DNA from: Burkholderiaceae bacterium
Lineage (GTDB): Bacteria; Pseudomonadota; Gammaproteobacteria; Burkholderiales; Burkholderiaceae_C
DNA: 64,000 bases
Reading direction: 5' to 3'
Assembly (NCBI GenBank): GCA_016790575.1
Contig: JAEUOU010000010.1
Span: 124,001 to 188,000, forward strand
Shown: one piece after another, positions 9,253-17,837 of the stretch
Layout: the number at the start of each line of letters is the position of its first letter
Numbering within the stretch: the stretch's first letter is position 1
Made by a program: the position numbers and the translations under genes
Notes under the pieces: generated by a model
What the model was told of the DNA's origin: nothing
The model's database searches: none
What the model saw: only the letters and a program-made list of their open reading frames with translations

Positions 9253-10152
9253 TTACTTCAGCCAGTCGGTATTGTGTGCCCAATGGGCAGCACGCTCAGC
9301 CAGCCAGCCCTGTTCACGTTGCAGGTCGATCCAGGTGTTGAGGAAACTCAGGAAGTCGCCGTCACCCTTGCGGATCGCCATGGCGGCCGGAGTGCGACTG
9401 ACCGGGTCCGCCAGGGGCGCAAACAGCCGATCGCCCGTGCGCTGGAGCAGTGCTTCCGGTGCCATGGTGGAAACCAGTGCCGCATGGGCCTTGTTTTCCA
9501 GCACCGGGGTGACGGTGTCGATGTCGACTCGCAACAGGTTGGCGCGCGGAAAGAGCCGCTGAGCCACTTTCTCCTGCTCACTGCCGGCGTTTACAGTCAG
9601 GGTAACGCCGCTCTGGTTGTAGTCCTGAAGGTTGCGCCAGCTGCCGGCACGCGCCCGACTGGCCATCAGGTGGACCCCTTCGACCGCCGTGGGCTGGGTG
9701 TAATTGACGATCAGGGCCCGCGGAACCGTCACCCACAGTCCGGTGATGATCACGTCAAAGCGACGATCAAGCAGGTCGGGCATCAACTGGGGCCACGATG
9801 TTGGCACAAACTCCACGCCGACACCGATATCGGCCGCCAGTTTTCGGGCCAGGTCGACGCTGAAGCCCACCAACTCGCCCTGGCGGTTGTGCATGACCAT
9901 GGGCTCCACGGCCACCACGCCAACCCGCAACTGCCCGCGCACACGGACCGTGGCGAGGGTGTCGATGGACGGACCGCGGTAGACCGGCGGAATGTCAACC
10001 GCAGGCCCGCGCCGCCCGAGGGTGGACGACGCGTCGGGCGCTTCAGCGGGGCTCCAGTTGCTGGCCGTTTGAGCCGCAGCGCCGCCGCCGAGTGCCAGCC
10101 ATGCCGCGCAGAGGAATCCGGCGAAACGGTTGCGATGATTCGGTGCAAACAT
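9253..10152 (-). CDS. Orphan extracellular solute-binding protein, family 3
   Basis: 299 residues. A signal peptide (FAGFLCAAWLALGGGAAAQ) is followed by a family-3 binding fold: VRGQLRVGVVAVEPMV, GELVGFSVDLARKLA, DRRFDVIITGLWVT. The family binds amino acids or similar small solutes in the periplasm for ABC importers. No permease or ATPase gene is adjacent, so it either serves a distant transporter or is a sensor. I start at the ATG at 10152 because AGGAGC lies 6 bases before it; an ATG 18 bases further upstream lacks such a site. DUF3011 gene lies just upstream on the same strand. Confidence 0.8.
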   Translation of the reverse strand: MFAPNHRNRFAGFLCAAWLALGGGAAAQTASNWSPAEAPDASSTLGRRGPAVDIPPVYRGPSIDTLATVRVRGQLRVGVVAVEPMVMHNRQGELVGFSVDLARKLAADIGVGVEFVPTSWPQLMPDLLDRRFDVIITGLWVTVPRALIVNYTQPTAVEGVHLMASRARAGSWRNLQDYNQSGVTLTVNAGSEQEKVAQRLFPRANLLRVDIDTVTPVLENKAHAALVSTMAPEALLQRTGDRLFAPLADPVSRTPAAMAIRKGDGDFLSFLNTWIDLQREQGWLAERAAHWAHNTDWLK

Positions 10153-10182
10153 AAAAAAGCTCCTGTTCATTCGACGCGGGAC

Positions 10183-10800
10183 TCAATAGCCGCTACCAGT
10201 TCTTTGGAAAACGATCTGATTGCCCGGGTTGTTGTCACTGGTCGCGACAAATCCGTTTCCCTGCGGTGCGATCCGGAAGCGCTGTCGGCCCGCCTGGAGG
10301 CTGTCGCCCTGGAGGTTGCCGCTGAATGCGTTTGTGCCCGCGCGACCCGTCAACGACCCGCCCGGCAGAATGTTGAGTTCCACCTGAACTCTTTCAACGC
10401 GGTCGTAGCCGCTGAAGTTGCCTACTGCCCAACTGGCGACCTCTTGCGAGTCCTGCTTGCTTTTGCTGGACGCAATGGCGGCAATGGCAGCAAGCCCGAT
10501 CAGCGCTGCAACGGCTTTGCCGCCACTGCTGTCGCGACCGACCCGAAAATCACCGGCGCATCCGTTGTCGACCCAGACGCCATTGCGGTCATGTCCCCAG
10601 TTGCGACCTTCACGACATTCGATGAATGAGGTTTGTCGCACCAGTTCGACTCGTCCGTGGGTTTCAATGGGGCAGTATCGGTAATTGAATCCGCCGCTTC
10701 GGCAATGGATGGTCTGGTCTGCGAGTGCCGGCAAGGGTGCCGAGAGCAGGGCCAGGCTGACCGCGCCGGTGGTCAGGCGCGCAACGAGTTTCTGGGGCAT
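10183..10800 (-). CDS. DUF3011 domain secreted protein
   Basis: 205 residues. A signal peptide ends near LPALA-D. A DUF3011-type repeat region follows (HCRSGGFNYRYC, SFIECREGRNWGHDRNGVWVDNGC), with four Cys. A hydrophobic Ala/Ile stretch (AVAALIGLAAIAAIA) lies mid-protein and a C-terminal Gly/Asn-rich beta-like region closes it. Function of DUF3011 is unknown. I place the start at 10800 (MPQKLVARL) because it opens directly on the signal peptide; the frame stays open further upstream without a plausible start. It may be co-transcribed with the solute-binding gene 30 bases downstream. Confidence 0.72.
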   Translation of the reverse strand: MPQKLVARLTTGAVSLALLSAPLPALADQTIHCRSGGFNYRYCPIETHGRVELVRQTSFIECREGRNWGHDRNGVWVDNGCAGDFRVGRDSSGGKAVAALIGLAAIAAIASSKSKQDSQEVASWAVGNFSGYDRVERVQVELNILPGGSLTGRAGTNAFSGNLQGDSLQAGRQRFRIAPQGNGFVATSDNNPGNQIVFQRTGSGY

Positions 10801-10831
10801 GGTGAATTCCCGGTCAATGGAGGCGAGGAGC

Positions 10832-10837
10832 ACTATA
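10832..10837 (-). promoter_or_regulatory. Candidate -10 element for the DUF3011 gene
   Basis: TATAGT on the minus strand, 32 bases before the start codon, in the divergent gap with the DUF1624 gene. No convincing -35 box is visible. Confidence 0.3.
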
Positions 10838-10880
10838 GCGGACGCTCGGCTCGCGAAGCGGCTTGCGGTATGGTTGCGCC

Positions 10881-11651
10881 ATGCAAGCAAGCGCTGTTCC
10901 GCCTCTGACAAGCCCCCCACGCCATGACACCCTCGATGCCTTTCGGGGGCTGGCCATCGTGTGGATGACGGGGTTTCATTTCTGTTTCGACCTCAATGCG
11001 TTCGGCTACATCCGGCAGAACTTTCTTGGCGATCCGTTCTGGACCAGCCAACGCACAGCCATCGTCAGCCTGTTTCTGTTTGCTGCCGGTTTCGGCCAGG
11101 CGATTGCGGTGCGGCAAGGGCAGGGCTGGGGACGTTTCTGGCGGCGCTGGGCCCAGGTGGCTGGTTGTGCAGTGCTGGTTTCGGCAGGGTCATACTGGAT
11201 GTATCCGAAGTCCTACATTCATTTCGGCGTTCTCCACGGACTGGCCGTGATGCTCATCGTTGCCCGCCTGAGTGTCGGCTGGGGGCGCTGGTTGTGGCCG
11301 GCAGGCTTGCTCGCCATCACTATGCCTTTGATAGCAAAAAATGGCCATTTTGCGCTGGGTATGCCCGAATTTTCGTCGATTTTTGACGGGAAAGCCCTCA
11401 ACTGGCTGGGCCTGGTCAGTCGCAAGCCGTTCACGGAGGACTATGTGCCGGTTTTCCCCTGGCTGGGCGTGGTGTGGTGGGGATTGGCGGCGGGGCAGTG
11501 GGTGCAGACCGAGCGGCCCCGCTGGTTGAGTGGCGCCTCGGTGGTTGGGGTGCAACCGCTCGCCTTTCTGGGGCGCTGGAGCCTGACCTGGTACATGCTG
11601 CACCAGCCCGTGATGATCGGGGCGTTCATGGCGGTGGCGGCGCTGCGCTGA
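10881..11651 (+). CDS. DUF1624 (HGSNAT-type acyltransferase-like) inner-membrane protein
   Basis: 256 residues starting MQASAVPPL. The segment RHDTLDAFRGLAIVWMTGFH is the hallmark of the heparan-alpha-glucosaminide acetyltransferase-like catalytic family (DUF1624). Six or more hydrophobic segments follow, ending in LAFLGRWSLTWYMLHQPV, also typical. It is predicted to move an acyl group across or at the inner membrane; the substrate is unknown. Residues about 149-166 are encoded by an inverted copy of the dispersed repeat, lying in a loop. No strong ribosome site is visible at the chosen ATG. Confidence 0.78.
   Translation: MQASAVPPLTSPPRHDTLDAFRGLAIVWMTGFHFCFDLNAFGYIRQNFLGDPFWTSQRTAIVSLFLFAAGFGQAIAVRQGQGWGRFWRRWAQVAGCAVLVSAGSYWMYPKSYIHFGVLHGLAVMLIVARLSVGWGRWLWPAGLLAITMPLIAKNGHFALGMPEFSSIFDGKALNWLGLVSRKPFTEDYVPVFPWLGVVWWGLAAGQWVQTERPRWLSGASVVGVQPLAFLGRWSLTWYMLHQPVMIGAFMAVAALR
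11327..11378 (-). repeat. Dispersed 50-base repeat, copy F (inverted), inside the DUF1624 gene
   Basis: Read on the minus strand it gives CATACCCAGCG, AAAATGGCC and GCTATCAAA in order, matching the family. Its 5' part holds the small palindrome CGAAAATTCG. It is translated in frame in the opposite orientation to copy A. Confidence 0.75.
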
Positions 11652-11786
11652 ATCCTCCCCTACGCCGCGCGTGGTCGGCGGCACGCACACCAACATCCGC
11701 AGCCGGCGAACGTTCCCCCGAATGGGTGGGTGTTTTTCGTGGGCACTCAGGCATGGTCATGGTTCGTCCAATCTGAGAAAGAGCCC

Positions 11787-13490
11787 ATGAAAACAGATCA
11801 ACTCAAGACCTTTCGGCGAATAGCCATTGCCGTTGCGGCAGGATCCGCAGGCGCCGTCGGTCTGGTCGCGTGCGGCGGCGGCACCGAGCCGACCGTCGCG
11901 CTGGTGCCGACGACTCCGCCTACCGCCGCGCTCGCCTCGGCGGCCAAATACCTTGTCACGGTGCGGGATGCCGCGACGGGCGCGTTGGTCACAGATGCAA
12001 CCACGGTGAGTTTTTCGGGTGCCGGTGTCGTCAATCTGGACAACGCCGCCGTCACCAGCCTGACGGTGCGCGACGGAACGGCCGCGTTCGGAACCGCGCC
12101 CAATGTATCGGCGGGCTCCCGTCTGACGATACGTACCCAGAGCCGTGCCGCGGGATGGTCAGACGGGTCCGCCACGGTGGACGTCACCGCGTCCGGCGCG
12201 GTGCGCGTGATCGATATCCTGGTGACCAACAGCCGCAATGTTGCCGCATTGAACGCCAGTGCCGTACCCATCGTGGCTGCGGCGGCGCCCGCGCCGACTA
12301 CCAATGGCGTGGTCGCGGCGACGGTCGCCGCGACCACTCCGGCCAAGACCGTAACCAACGTGACGGGCGTCGCCGAAGTGCTGGCACCGGCCGGCGTCTC
12401 CATCCCCGCAGGCGTCCGGATCACCAACGCGGCCGGCCAGCCTCCCGCCGGAACGCTGACTTTGTCGATCACTTCGCCGTCCACCGCTGCCGCAGAGGGG
12501 CTTGCGGCCATCCCGGGTGGCGCACGTACCGCCGAAGGTCGTCCGGTGCGGGTTGCCGGCATGGTGACGACGACGCTGCAGGATGCCGCAGGCAACCGTT
12601 TTACCCGGTTCAGCAGTCCCGTCACGGTGCAGATGCCCCTGGCGGCCGGTACCCGCCGGGCAGACCGATCCGGTCCTCTCCTGCCCGGCGACAGCTTTCC
12701 GGTTTCGGTCTGGAACGAAACGACGGGGCGATGGGATGCGGGCCCTGCAGGTGTCGTGAAGGCCGTCGGTGGTGGGCTGGTTCTGGAGTTTCAGACCGCG
12801 TCTTTTTCAACCCGCGCGGCGTTGGACCCGATCGACCCGGCCAATCCGCCGGAGGGTTCGCTTCGTTGCAACACGGGTTCCGTGCTGCTGACCGGCTGGC
12901 CGCCGACGATTTCCGATGACGACACCGTTGATGTCTACGTCACACGCCAAGGATTCACGGGGCTTGCTTGGCCACAATATTCTTTTGGCCAACGGATGGA
13001 CAACGAGTGGAGGGTTCCCCTCGCCGAAAATCTGTTTCTCCCCGGTGAGAGCCGGGCGGCGTCCATTTTGGTCAGACGATCCTCGGATCAGAGCTTGCTC
13101 GCGGAGGTGTCCGTGGCGGACTACTGCGCGCAGAACACGGTGACCATGCAGTGGCCGGCAATTCCCCCCGGTTCCGTTGAGGTCCGCGTCACCGAATCCT
13201 GTCCTGATGGTTCGGGCACTCGACCCGTGCGAACAACGGTTACCGGGTACCGGCCGCCAATCGGTGCAGACTTATACGGCAGGACTCTTTCCGGTTACAC
13301 CGATGCCGATGGTCGGGTAGTGTTCAGGGGGTTGCCTTCATCCAATAGTTCATATGACTTCACGGCAGAAGGAACCCGTGGCCGTGCAGACAAATCGAGC
13401 TTACAAATTCTTATCCTTGGCAACACGACATCGACGGTCGGCACCACCATTGACTTCGAGATGGCTTGTGCCAACCCGACCGGAAGCTGA
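11787..13490 (+). CDS. Large putative lipoprotein, unrecognised
   Basis: 567 residues with an N-terminal signal and lipobox (LVAC at about residues 27-30) followed by Gly-Gly-Gly. The first half is Ala/Thr/Val-rich and looks like repeated beta-sandwich material (AKYLVTVRDAATGALVTDATTV). The C-terminal 100 residues (RTTVTGYRPPIGADLYGRTL, GYTDADGRVVFRGLP) resemble a carboxypeptidase-regulatory-like or CNA-B-type beta domain. I do not recognise the family. It is probably anchored in the outer membrane. It stands alone and ends before a strong bidirectional terminator. Confidence 0.7.
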   Translation: MKTDQLKTFRRIAIAVAAGSAGAVGLVACGGGTEPTVALVPTTPPTAALASAAKYLVTVRDAATGALVTDATTVSFSGAGVVNLDNAAVTSLTVRDGTAAFGTAPNVSAGSRLTIRTQSRAAGWSDGSATVDVTASGAVRVIDILVTNSRNVAALNASAVPIVAAAAPAPTTNGVVAATVAATTPAKTVTNVTGVAEVLAPAGVSIPAGVRITNAAGQPPAGTLTLSITSPSTAAAEGLAAIPGGARTAEGRPVRVAGMVTTTLQDAAGNRFTRFSSPVTVQMPLAAGTRRADRSGPLLPGDSFPVSVWNETTGRWDAGPAGVVKAVGGGLVLEFQTASFSTRAALDPIDPANPPEGSLRCNTGSVLLTGWPPTISDDDTVDVYVTRQGFTGLAWPQYSFGQRMDNEWRVPLAENLFLPGESRAASILVRRSSDQSLLAEVSVADYCAQNTVTMQWPAIPPGSVEVRVTESCPDGSGTRPVRTTVTGYRPPIGADLYGRTLSGYTDADGRVVFRGLPSSNSSYDFTAEGTRGRADKSSLQILILGNTTSTVGTTIDFEMACANPTGS

Positions 13491-13592
13491 ACGGCGTACC
13501 CCCCGCAGGGGCGCAGGGCACAGTCGCTTTTCTGCGAGGCTGTGAACCCGTGACCAGAAGCGCAAGGCTTGTCAAAGACTGCCGCGCGAACG

Positions 13593-13621
13593 AAAAAAGC
13601 GACCCGCGGGTCGCTTTTTTT
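13593..13621. terminator. Bidirectional intrinsic terminator
   Basis: A perfect 16-base palindrome, GCGACCCGCGGGTCGC (13599-13614), with six A before and seven T after. It serves the lipoprotein gene on the plus strand and the ppiC-type gene on the minus strand. Confidence 0.9.
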
Positions 13622-13646
13622 CTCCGAGACCTGAGTTGCTATCCGG

Positions 13647-14426
13647 TTACTGAATCTTCGCCTTGGCGCGCAGGTCTTCCTGGAACTTGGCGATCTTCTG
13701 TTGTTGCAGTTGCTGCACGATCTGCGGCTTGACCTCTTCGAACTTGGGCAACTCGGCCTCGCGCGTGTCGTCGACACGGATGATGTGCCAGCCGAACTGG
13801 CTCTTGACCGGTGTGTCGGTCATCTGGCCTTTGGGCAGTTTGACCATGGCGTCAGAGAACTCTTTCACATAGCTGCCGGCATTGGCCCAGTCCAGATCGC
13901 CGCCATTGGCGCCGGATCCGGGGTCCTTGGAGGATTTCTTGGCCAGCTCTTCGAATTTCGCGCCCTTCTTGATCTGGTCGATCAAGGCTTTGGCCTCGTC
14001 TTCCTTCTCGACCAGGATATGACGAGCCCGATATTCTTTGCCGCCATTGGCCGTGACAAACTTGTCGTACTCGGCCTTGGCCTCGGCATCGGTCACCGCG
14101 TTTTTCTTCTGTACGTCGGCGAAAAGCTCACGGATCAGGATGGTCTGGCGCGCCAGTTCGACCTGATTGCGGTAGTCGGCGCCAGTCTCCAGACCGCGCC
14201 GCTGCGCTTCCTGCATGAAGATTTCCCGCATGATGACTTCCTCACGCAGTTGGGCGGCCGATTCCGGACCCACGGGGCGGCCGGAACGCGCGAGCTGCTG
14301 CTCCAGTGCGGTCAGGCGGGCCTTGGGTACCGCCTTGCCGTTGACGATGGCGACGTTCTGGGCGATGGCGGGGGCGGCCAGCACCAGGGTCAGGGCCGAC
14401 AGCGCGGCCAGGAGCGGTTTTTTCAT
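13647..14426 (-). CDS. Periplasmic PpiC-type (parvulin) peptidyl-prolyl isomerase
   Basis: 259 residues. Signal peptide ends near AIA-Q (residue 22). A SurA-like helical N-terminal part spans residues about 25-125. One parvulin domain runs from about 131 to 222 (RARHILVEKEDEAKALI, GANGGDLDW, QFGWHIIRVDD), followed by a Gln/Lys-rich tail. It helps fold exported proteins in the periplasm. The ATG at 14426 has AAGGA just upstream. Copy H of the dispersed repeat fills the gap between it and bolA and abuts that ribosome site. Likely in one transcript with yciB and bolA. Confidence 0.92.
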   Translation of the reverse strand: MKKPLLAALSALTLVLAAPAIAQNVAIVNGKAVPKARLTALEQQLARSGRPVGPESAAQLREEVIMREIFMQEAQRRGLETGADYRNQVELARQTILIRELFADVQKKNAVTDAEAKAEYDKFVTANGGKEYRARHILVEKEDEAKALIDQIKKGAKFEELAKKSSKDPGSGANGGDLDWANAGSYVKEFSDAMVKLPKGQMTDTPVKSQFGWHIIRVDDTREAELPKFEEVKPQIVQQLQQQKIAKFQEDLRAKAKIQ

Positions 14427-14428
14427 GG

Positions 14429-14480
14429 TTTTTCCTTGATAGCCAGCGTCAAAAGGTGCGTTGACGCTATAAAAAAATGA
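14429..14480 (+). repeat. Dispersed 50-base repeat, copy H, between bolA and ppiC-type gene
   Basis: Boxes AGCCAGCG (14441-14448), AAAAGGT (14451-14457) and GCTAT (14466-14470) then seven A. It contains a perfect seven-base stem, GCGTCAA (14446-14452) and TTGACGC (14461-14467). On the minus strand its end lies right at the ribosome site of the ppiC-type gene. Confidence 0.8.
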
Positions 14481-14491
14481 CAAATTGGGGA

Positions 14492-14770
14492 TCAGACGAT
14501 TTCGATGGCCAGCGCGTGCAGGCCCTTGTCGAGGTATTTTTGCAGCGCATCATACACAAGGCGGTGTTGCCGGACGCGGCTGAGTCCGGCGAACGCCGGA
14601 CCGCCGATGCGCACGCGAAAATGGGTGCCATAGCCGAGTCCGTTGGCGCCCGCGTGGCCGGCATGGGCGGCGCTCTCATCGAGCACCTCAAGAAAACGCG
14701 GGGCGAGTGCGGCGCGCAGATCGGCCTCCAGTGCGGGCGCGGTCGGAATGCCGCCGGCAGAGGTGTTCAT
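14492..14770 (-). CDS. bolA: BolA family protein
   Basis: 92 residues with the BolA fold: [20 protein letters not shown] and [17 protein letters not shown], including the conserved invariant His in RQHRLVY. BolA proteins act with monothiol glutaredoxins in iron-sulfur handling, and some bind DNA. Which subgroup this is cannot be settled by eye. Its ATG overlaps the yciB stop by four bases, so the two are translationally coupled. Confidence 0.92.
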   Translation of the reverse strand: MNTSAGGIPTAPALEADLRAALAPRFLEVLDESAAHAGHAGANGLGYGTHFRVRIGGPAFAGLSRVRQHRLVYDALQKYLDKGLHALAIEIV

Positions 14771-15312
14771 GGTTTGCCCGCCTCGCCATCATCCTTGATG
14801 AAGCGGGCGATATAGAGCCCTTGCGCAATGATGAACGCCACCGGAAAGATGTAGCCCCACAACTTGAAATCCACCCATTCATCCGTCGTATGGAAGGCGG
14901 CAAACCAGGCGTTGATGCCGGCCATGAAGAGGAAGTAAGCGATCCATGCCGCGGCCAGACGGTTCCAGACCAAGTCAGGCAAACTCAACTGGCTGCCCAG
15001 CAAGGCCTGCAGGAAATTTTTCTTCCAGACCAGGATGGCAATCGCGAGCACCAGCGCCATGCTGGCGTACAGCACAGTGGGTTTCCATTTGATGAAGCGT
15101 TCGTCCTGCAGGAACAGGGTCAGGCTGCCGAAAACCAGCACCAGGGCGAGTGTGACCTTGTGGATGGTTTGCAGCTTGCGGTCCATGGCATAGATCAGTC
15201 CGGTCTGGACGACGGTGGCTGCCATGAGCACCCCCGTGGCGGCGTAGATGCCCTGCATCTTGTAGGCCAGGACAAACAGCGCAATGGGGAAAAAATCGAT
15301 CAGAAGTCGCAT
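14767..15312 (-). CDS. yciB: Inner-membrane protein YciB (septation protein A family)
   Basis: 181 residues with five hydrophobic segments and the family motifs [35 protein letters not shown]-like (here [15 protein letters not shown]) and [10 protein letters not shown]. The YciB family is needed for normal cell envelope integrity and interacts with elongation and division proteins in enterobacteria. The yciB-bolA-ppiC order is common in Burkholderiales, as I recall. Confidence 0.95.
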   Translation of the reverse strand: MRLLIDFFPIALFVLAYKMQGIYAATGVLMAATVVQTGLIYAMDRKLQTIHKVTLALVLVFGSLTLFLQDERFIKWKPTVLYASMALVLAIAILVWKKNFLQALLGSQLSLPDLVWNRLAAAWIAYFLFMAGINAWFAAFHTTDEWVDFKLWGYIFPVAFIIAQGLYIARFIKDDGEAGKP

Positions 15313-15372
15313 GCGCCGGATTATCGTGTCTGCTGCCTTGCCCCCGCCGGCCAGGGGCTGCCCGGGCAGGCC

Positions 15373-15394
15373 GGACCCGGGCCCGGGCGGGTCC
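15373..15394. terminator. GC-rich hairpin between flavin oxidoreductase gene and yciB
   Basis: Stem GGACCCG / CGGGTCC with an eight-base loop, in a very GC-rich 110-base gap. It follows the msrB-oxidoreductase pair on the minus strand but has no T run. It could be a terminator or a relic of a REP-like element. Confidence 0.35.
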
Positions 15395-15422
15395 CTGGCG
15401 TGTTGGCCCTCTGGGGCGGCTC

Positions 15423-16433
15423 TCAGCGATAGCGCCGCTCCATGGCGGCCGCCGTCAGACTCAGCGAGCGCAGTCGCAGTTCGGGATCGAAAACATCCGT
15501 GACGACCATGAACTCGTCGGCCTGTGTGGCTTCGAGGTGGCGGGCCAGTCCCTCGCGGACCCGCTGGGGTCCGCCAAACACCGCACAGGCCAGGAAATCG
15601 TCCAGTGCGCGCCGAGCGTGGTCGTCCAGTTGCGCCCGAAAGTCCTCCACCGGTGGTTGCAGGCGCCCGCGCCGGCCGGTCAGGATGCCATAGATCCGTT
15701 GTTCGACGCTGCTGGCAAGCCAGTTCGCCTCGTCATCACTGGCGGCCGCGATGACCGGAACCCCCACGATGACGCGGGGGCGCTCGCATCGGGGCGATGG
15801 CTGGAAGCTGCTTCGGTAGACGGCCAGCGCCTCATGCAACAGCGCCGGCGCGAAATGGGATGCAAAGGCGTACGGCAGGCCCCGTTGCCCCGCCAATCGG
15901 GCGGAGAACAGGCTGGAGCCCAGCAGCCAGATGGGTACCTCGCTGCCCGCGCCTGGAATGGCAACCAGACGCTGACCGGGTTGCGCGGGCGCCAGAAGGC
16001 GTTGCAACTCCTCGACGTCGCGGGGAAAGTCCTCTTCGCGCTCGACGCGGTCGCGCCGGAGGGCGCGCAGCGTGTGGGGATCGGTCCCGGGCGCACGGCC
16101 CAGCCCCAGGTCGATGCGCCCGGGGTACAGCTCGGCCAAGGTGCCAAAGGCTTCGGCAACGACCAGCGGGGCATGGTTGGGCAGCATGACCCCCCCGGAA
16201 CCGACGCGTATGCGGTGGGTTCCACCGGCAATGTGTCCGATCAGCACCGCCGTCGCGGAGCTGGCAATTCCCGGCATGTTGTGGTGCTCCGCCAGCCAGT
16301 ACCGTGTGAAGCCCAGGCTCTCGGCATGTTGTGCCGTTCGCAGCGCCAGAGACAGCGCTTGGGCGATGGTGCCGCCCTCGCGAACAGCGACCAGGTCCAG
16401 AAACGACAACCCGGTTTCGGCGAGCGTCCTCAT
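15423..16433 (-). CDS. LLM-class flavin-dependent oxidoreductase
   Basis: 336 residues of the bacterial luciferase-like TIM-barrel family: [49 protein letters not shown] and [13 protein letters not shown] are typical of the MsnO8-like subgroup. It should bind FMN supplied by a reductase; the substrate is unknown. The ATG at 16433 overlaps the msrB stop by four bases (ATGA), which fixes the start against longer readings. Pairing with msrB is suggestive of an oxidative-stress context, but that is inference. Confidence 0.9.
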   Translation of the reverse strand: MRTLAETGLSFLDLVAVREGGTIAQALSLALRTAQHAESLGFTRYWLAEHHNMPGIASSATAVLIGHIAGGTHRIRVGSGGVMLPNHAPLVVAEAFGTLAELYPGRIDLGLGRAPGTDPHTLRALRRDRVEREEDFPRDVEELQRLLAPAQPGQRLVAIPGAGSEVPIWLLGSSLFSARLAGQRGLPYAFASHFAPALLHEALAVYRSSFQPSPRCERPRVIVGVPVIAAASDDEANWLASSVEQRIYGILTGRRGRLQPPVEDFRAQLDDHARRALDDFLACAVFGGPQRVREGLARHLEATQADEFMVVTDVFDPELRLRSLSLTAAAMERRYR

Positions 16434-16840
16434 GCTTTGGTGTGCTGCAGCGCGGCAGAATTCATGCAATAGCGCAGACCCGACGGTTCGGGGCCATCGT
16501 TGAACACATGGCCGAGGTGGGCGCCGCATCGGCTGCACACCATTTCGGCGCGCACCATGCCATGGCTGCGGTCAATGCGTTCGGTAATGGCACCTGGGCG
16601 GGCGTGATAGAAGCTGGGCCAGCCACAACCGGCATCGAACTTGGTGTCGGCATCAAACAGGTGCTGACCGCAGCAGATGCAGTGGTATCGGCCATCGACC
16701 CAAAAATTCTCGTACCGTCCGGTAAAAGGTCGCTCGGTCGCCGCGCGGCGGGTGACCTCAAAGGCCAGCGGCTCGGCATCGCGGGCCGCCAGATGGGCCC
16801 GCCACTGGTCATCGGTTTCGGGCAGTTTGGGCGTGTCCAT
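16430..16840 (-). CDS. msrB: Peptide-methionine (R)-S-oxide reductase
   Basis: 136 residues. Repairs methionine-R-sulfoxide in proteins. Zinc ligands are two Cys pairs, Cys54/Cys57 and Cys102/Cys105. The catalytic Cys is Cys125 (RYCMNS) and Cys72 (GCGWPSF) is a possible resolving residue. The ribosome site GGAGAG lies a few bases before the ATG. The leader also holds a shortened copy of the dispersed repeat. Cytosolic, as no signal peptide is present. Confidence 0.96.
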   Translation of the reverse strand: MDTPKLPETDDQWRAHLAARDAEPLAFEVTRRAATERPFTGRYENFWVDGRYHCICCGQHLFDADTKFDAGCGWPSFYHARPGAITERIDRSHGMVRAEMVCSRCGAHLGHVFNDGPEPSGLRYCMNSAALQHTKA

Positions 16841-16844
16841 GGGT

Positions 16845-16885
16845 GCTCTCCGTTCAATAGCGCAAGGCTGGGGTGTGCGCCTCGT
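16845..16885 (-). repeat. Possible decayed copy of the dispersed repeat in the msrB leader
   Basis: On the minus strand, CACACCCCAGC is followed after three bases by GCGCTATTGAAC and then the GGAG ribosome site. The ends match copies D and E but the middle box is missing, as if by deletion. Confidence 0.35.
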
Positions 16886-16943
16886 GTGGGTGACTGTGGT
16901 CGATACGGTACGGCAAGCGGTATTCCCCAGCGGCGAAGGGGTG

Positions 16944-16965
16944 TTTGGCCGCCGCCGGGGCCAAA
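16944..16965. terminator. Hairpin downstream of the Crp/Fnr gene
   Basis: Stem TTTGGCC / GGCCAAA with an eight-base loop, between the regulator stop and msrB on the minus strand. No T run follows, so only a weak terminator call. Confidence 0.35.
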
Positions 16966-16979
16966 GCCACGTGTGGTGG

Positions 16980-17675
16980 TCAACCGCGTCGTATCGGCGG
17001 CATCAAGGCCACGGCAGTCAGCGCGGCTTCGTCGAGGATGGTGACCCGTCCGAACTCCAGGGTAATCAAGCCCTGTTCCTCCAGTGCGCCCAGTGCCCGG
17101 TTGACCGTCTGGCGCGCGAGGCCGGCAAGGTGCCCAAGCTCTTCCTGGCTGAGTGCGAGCTGGCGGGCGCCTGGCCAGAAAAGCCGGCTCAGGTACAAAG
17201 CTACGCGCTGTTCGGGTGAACGCAGGCGGCCTGCCTCGACCACGGCCATGGCCTGACCCAGACGCCGGTTCAGGTGTGCCACGAGGCACTGATTGAACGT
17301 CAGATCCTGCCGGAACAGCGCCTGGAAGTGTTCCAGCGGCAGACACATCACGGTGGTATCACGCAGGGCAATCACTTCGTAACGACGAACCTCCGATTTC
17401 AAAGCGGAACCTTCGCCGAACCATTCACCGGCCGGCACACCCAGGAAGGCAGAGACCCGCCCATCGTCCGTGCAACTTTGCAGCTTGACCAGGCCGGTCA
17501 GAACCGCGTACCAGCCTTCCACCGGCTGCCCGGATTGCAGCAAAACCTCACCTTTGCTGCCGCGTTGAACGGTACAGGCGTTGCCTACCCGCGCCTGGAA
17601 TTCCGGCGAGAGGGCGTTGAACCAGGCCTGTTCGGCAAGAAACAGGCGAACGGCCGTGGAGTAGGGAGCGGTCAT
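16980..17675 (-). CDS. Crp/Fnr family transcriptional regulator
   Basis: 231 residues. N-terminal cyclic-nucleotide-binding-like barrel ([30 protein letters not shown]) and C-terminal winged helix ([21 protein letters not shown]). It lacks the N-terminal Cys cluster of FNR, so it is not an iron-sulfur oxygen sensor of that type; ligand unknown. The start at 17675 (MTAPYSTAV) is preferred over a longer open frame because the alignment to the family begins there. It is divergent from the acyl-CoA ligase over 162 bases and could control it, but I see no clear TGTGA-type palindrome in that gap. Confidence 0.9.
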   Translation of the reverse strand: MTAPYSTAVRLFLAEQAWFNALSPEFQARVGNACTVQRGSKGEVLLQSGQPVEGWYAVLTGLVKLQSCTDDGRVSAFLGVPAGEWFGEGSALKSEVRRYEVIALRDTTVMCLPLEHFQALFRQDLTFNQCLVAHLNRRLGQAMAVVEAGRLRSPEQRVALYLSRLFWPGARQLALSQEELGHLAGLARQTVNRALGALEEQGLITLEFGRVTILDEAALTAVALMPPIRRG

Positions 17676-17837
17676 GGCGCGATTGTGCCTGCGGCCCGGC
17701 CTCGCCACGGGTTTTCCCTTGGAAACTGTCCGGGCTGAGACAGGGTTTCCCCCGCCGCAGCCCGTTGGCGGGGGCCCGCGGATACGATACGCCTTCGTGA
17801 TCGACACCCGAGCCATTCGAACGAAGGAGACTGTCCC

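Noticed and set aside
7215-9341. Long plus-strand open frame of about 700 codons opposite rlhA
   Set aside because: Product is rich in Ala, Gly, Val, Arg and His without domains; rlhA on the other strand has clear family motifs. High-GC antisense shadow.
13636-13646. GCTAT box near the terminator as another repeat copy
   Set aside because: The other two boxes are missing at the expected distance.
17676-17837. Crp-type binding site between the Crp/Fnr gene and the acyl-CoA ligase
   Set aside because: No TGTGA-N6-TCACA or TTGAT-N4-ATCAA-like palindrome is visible.
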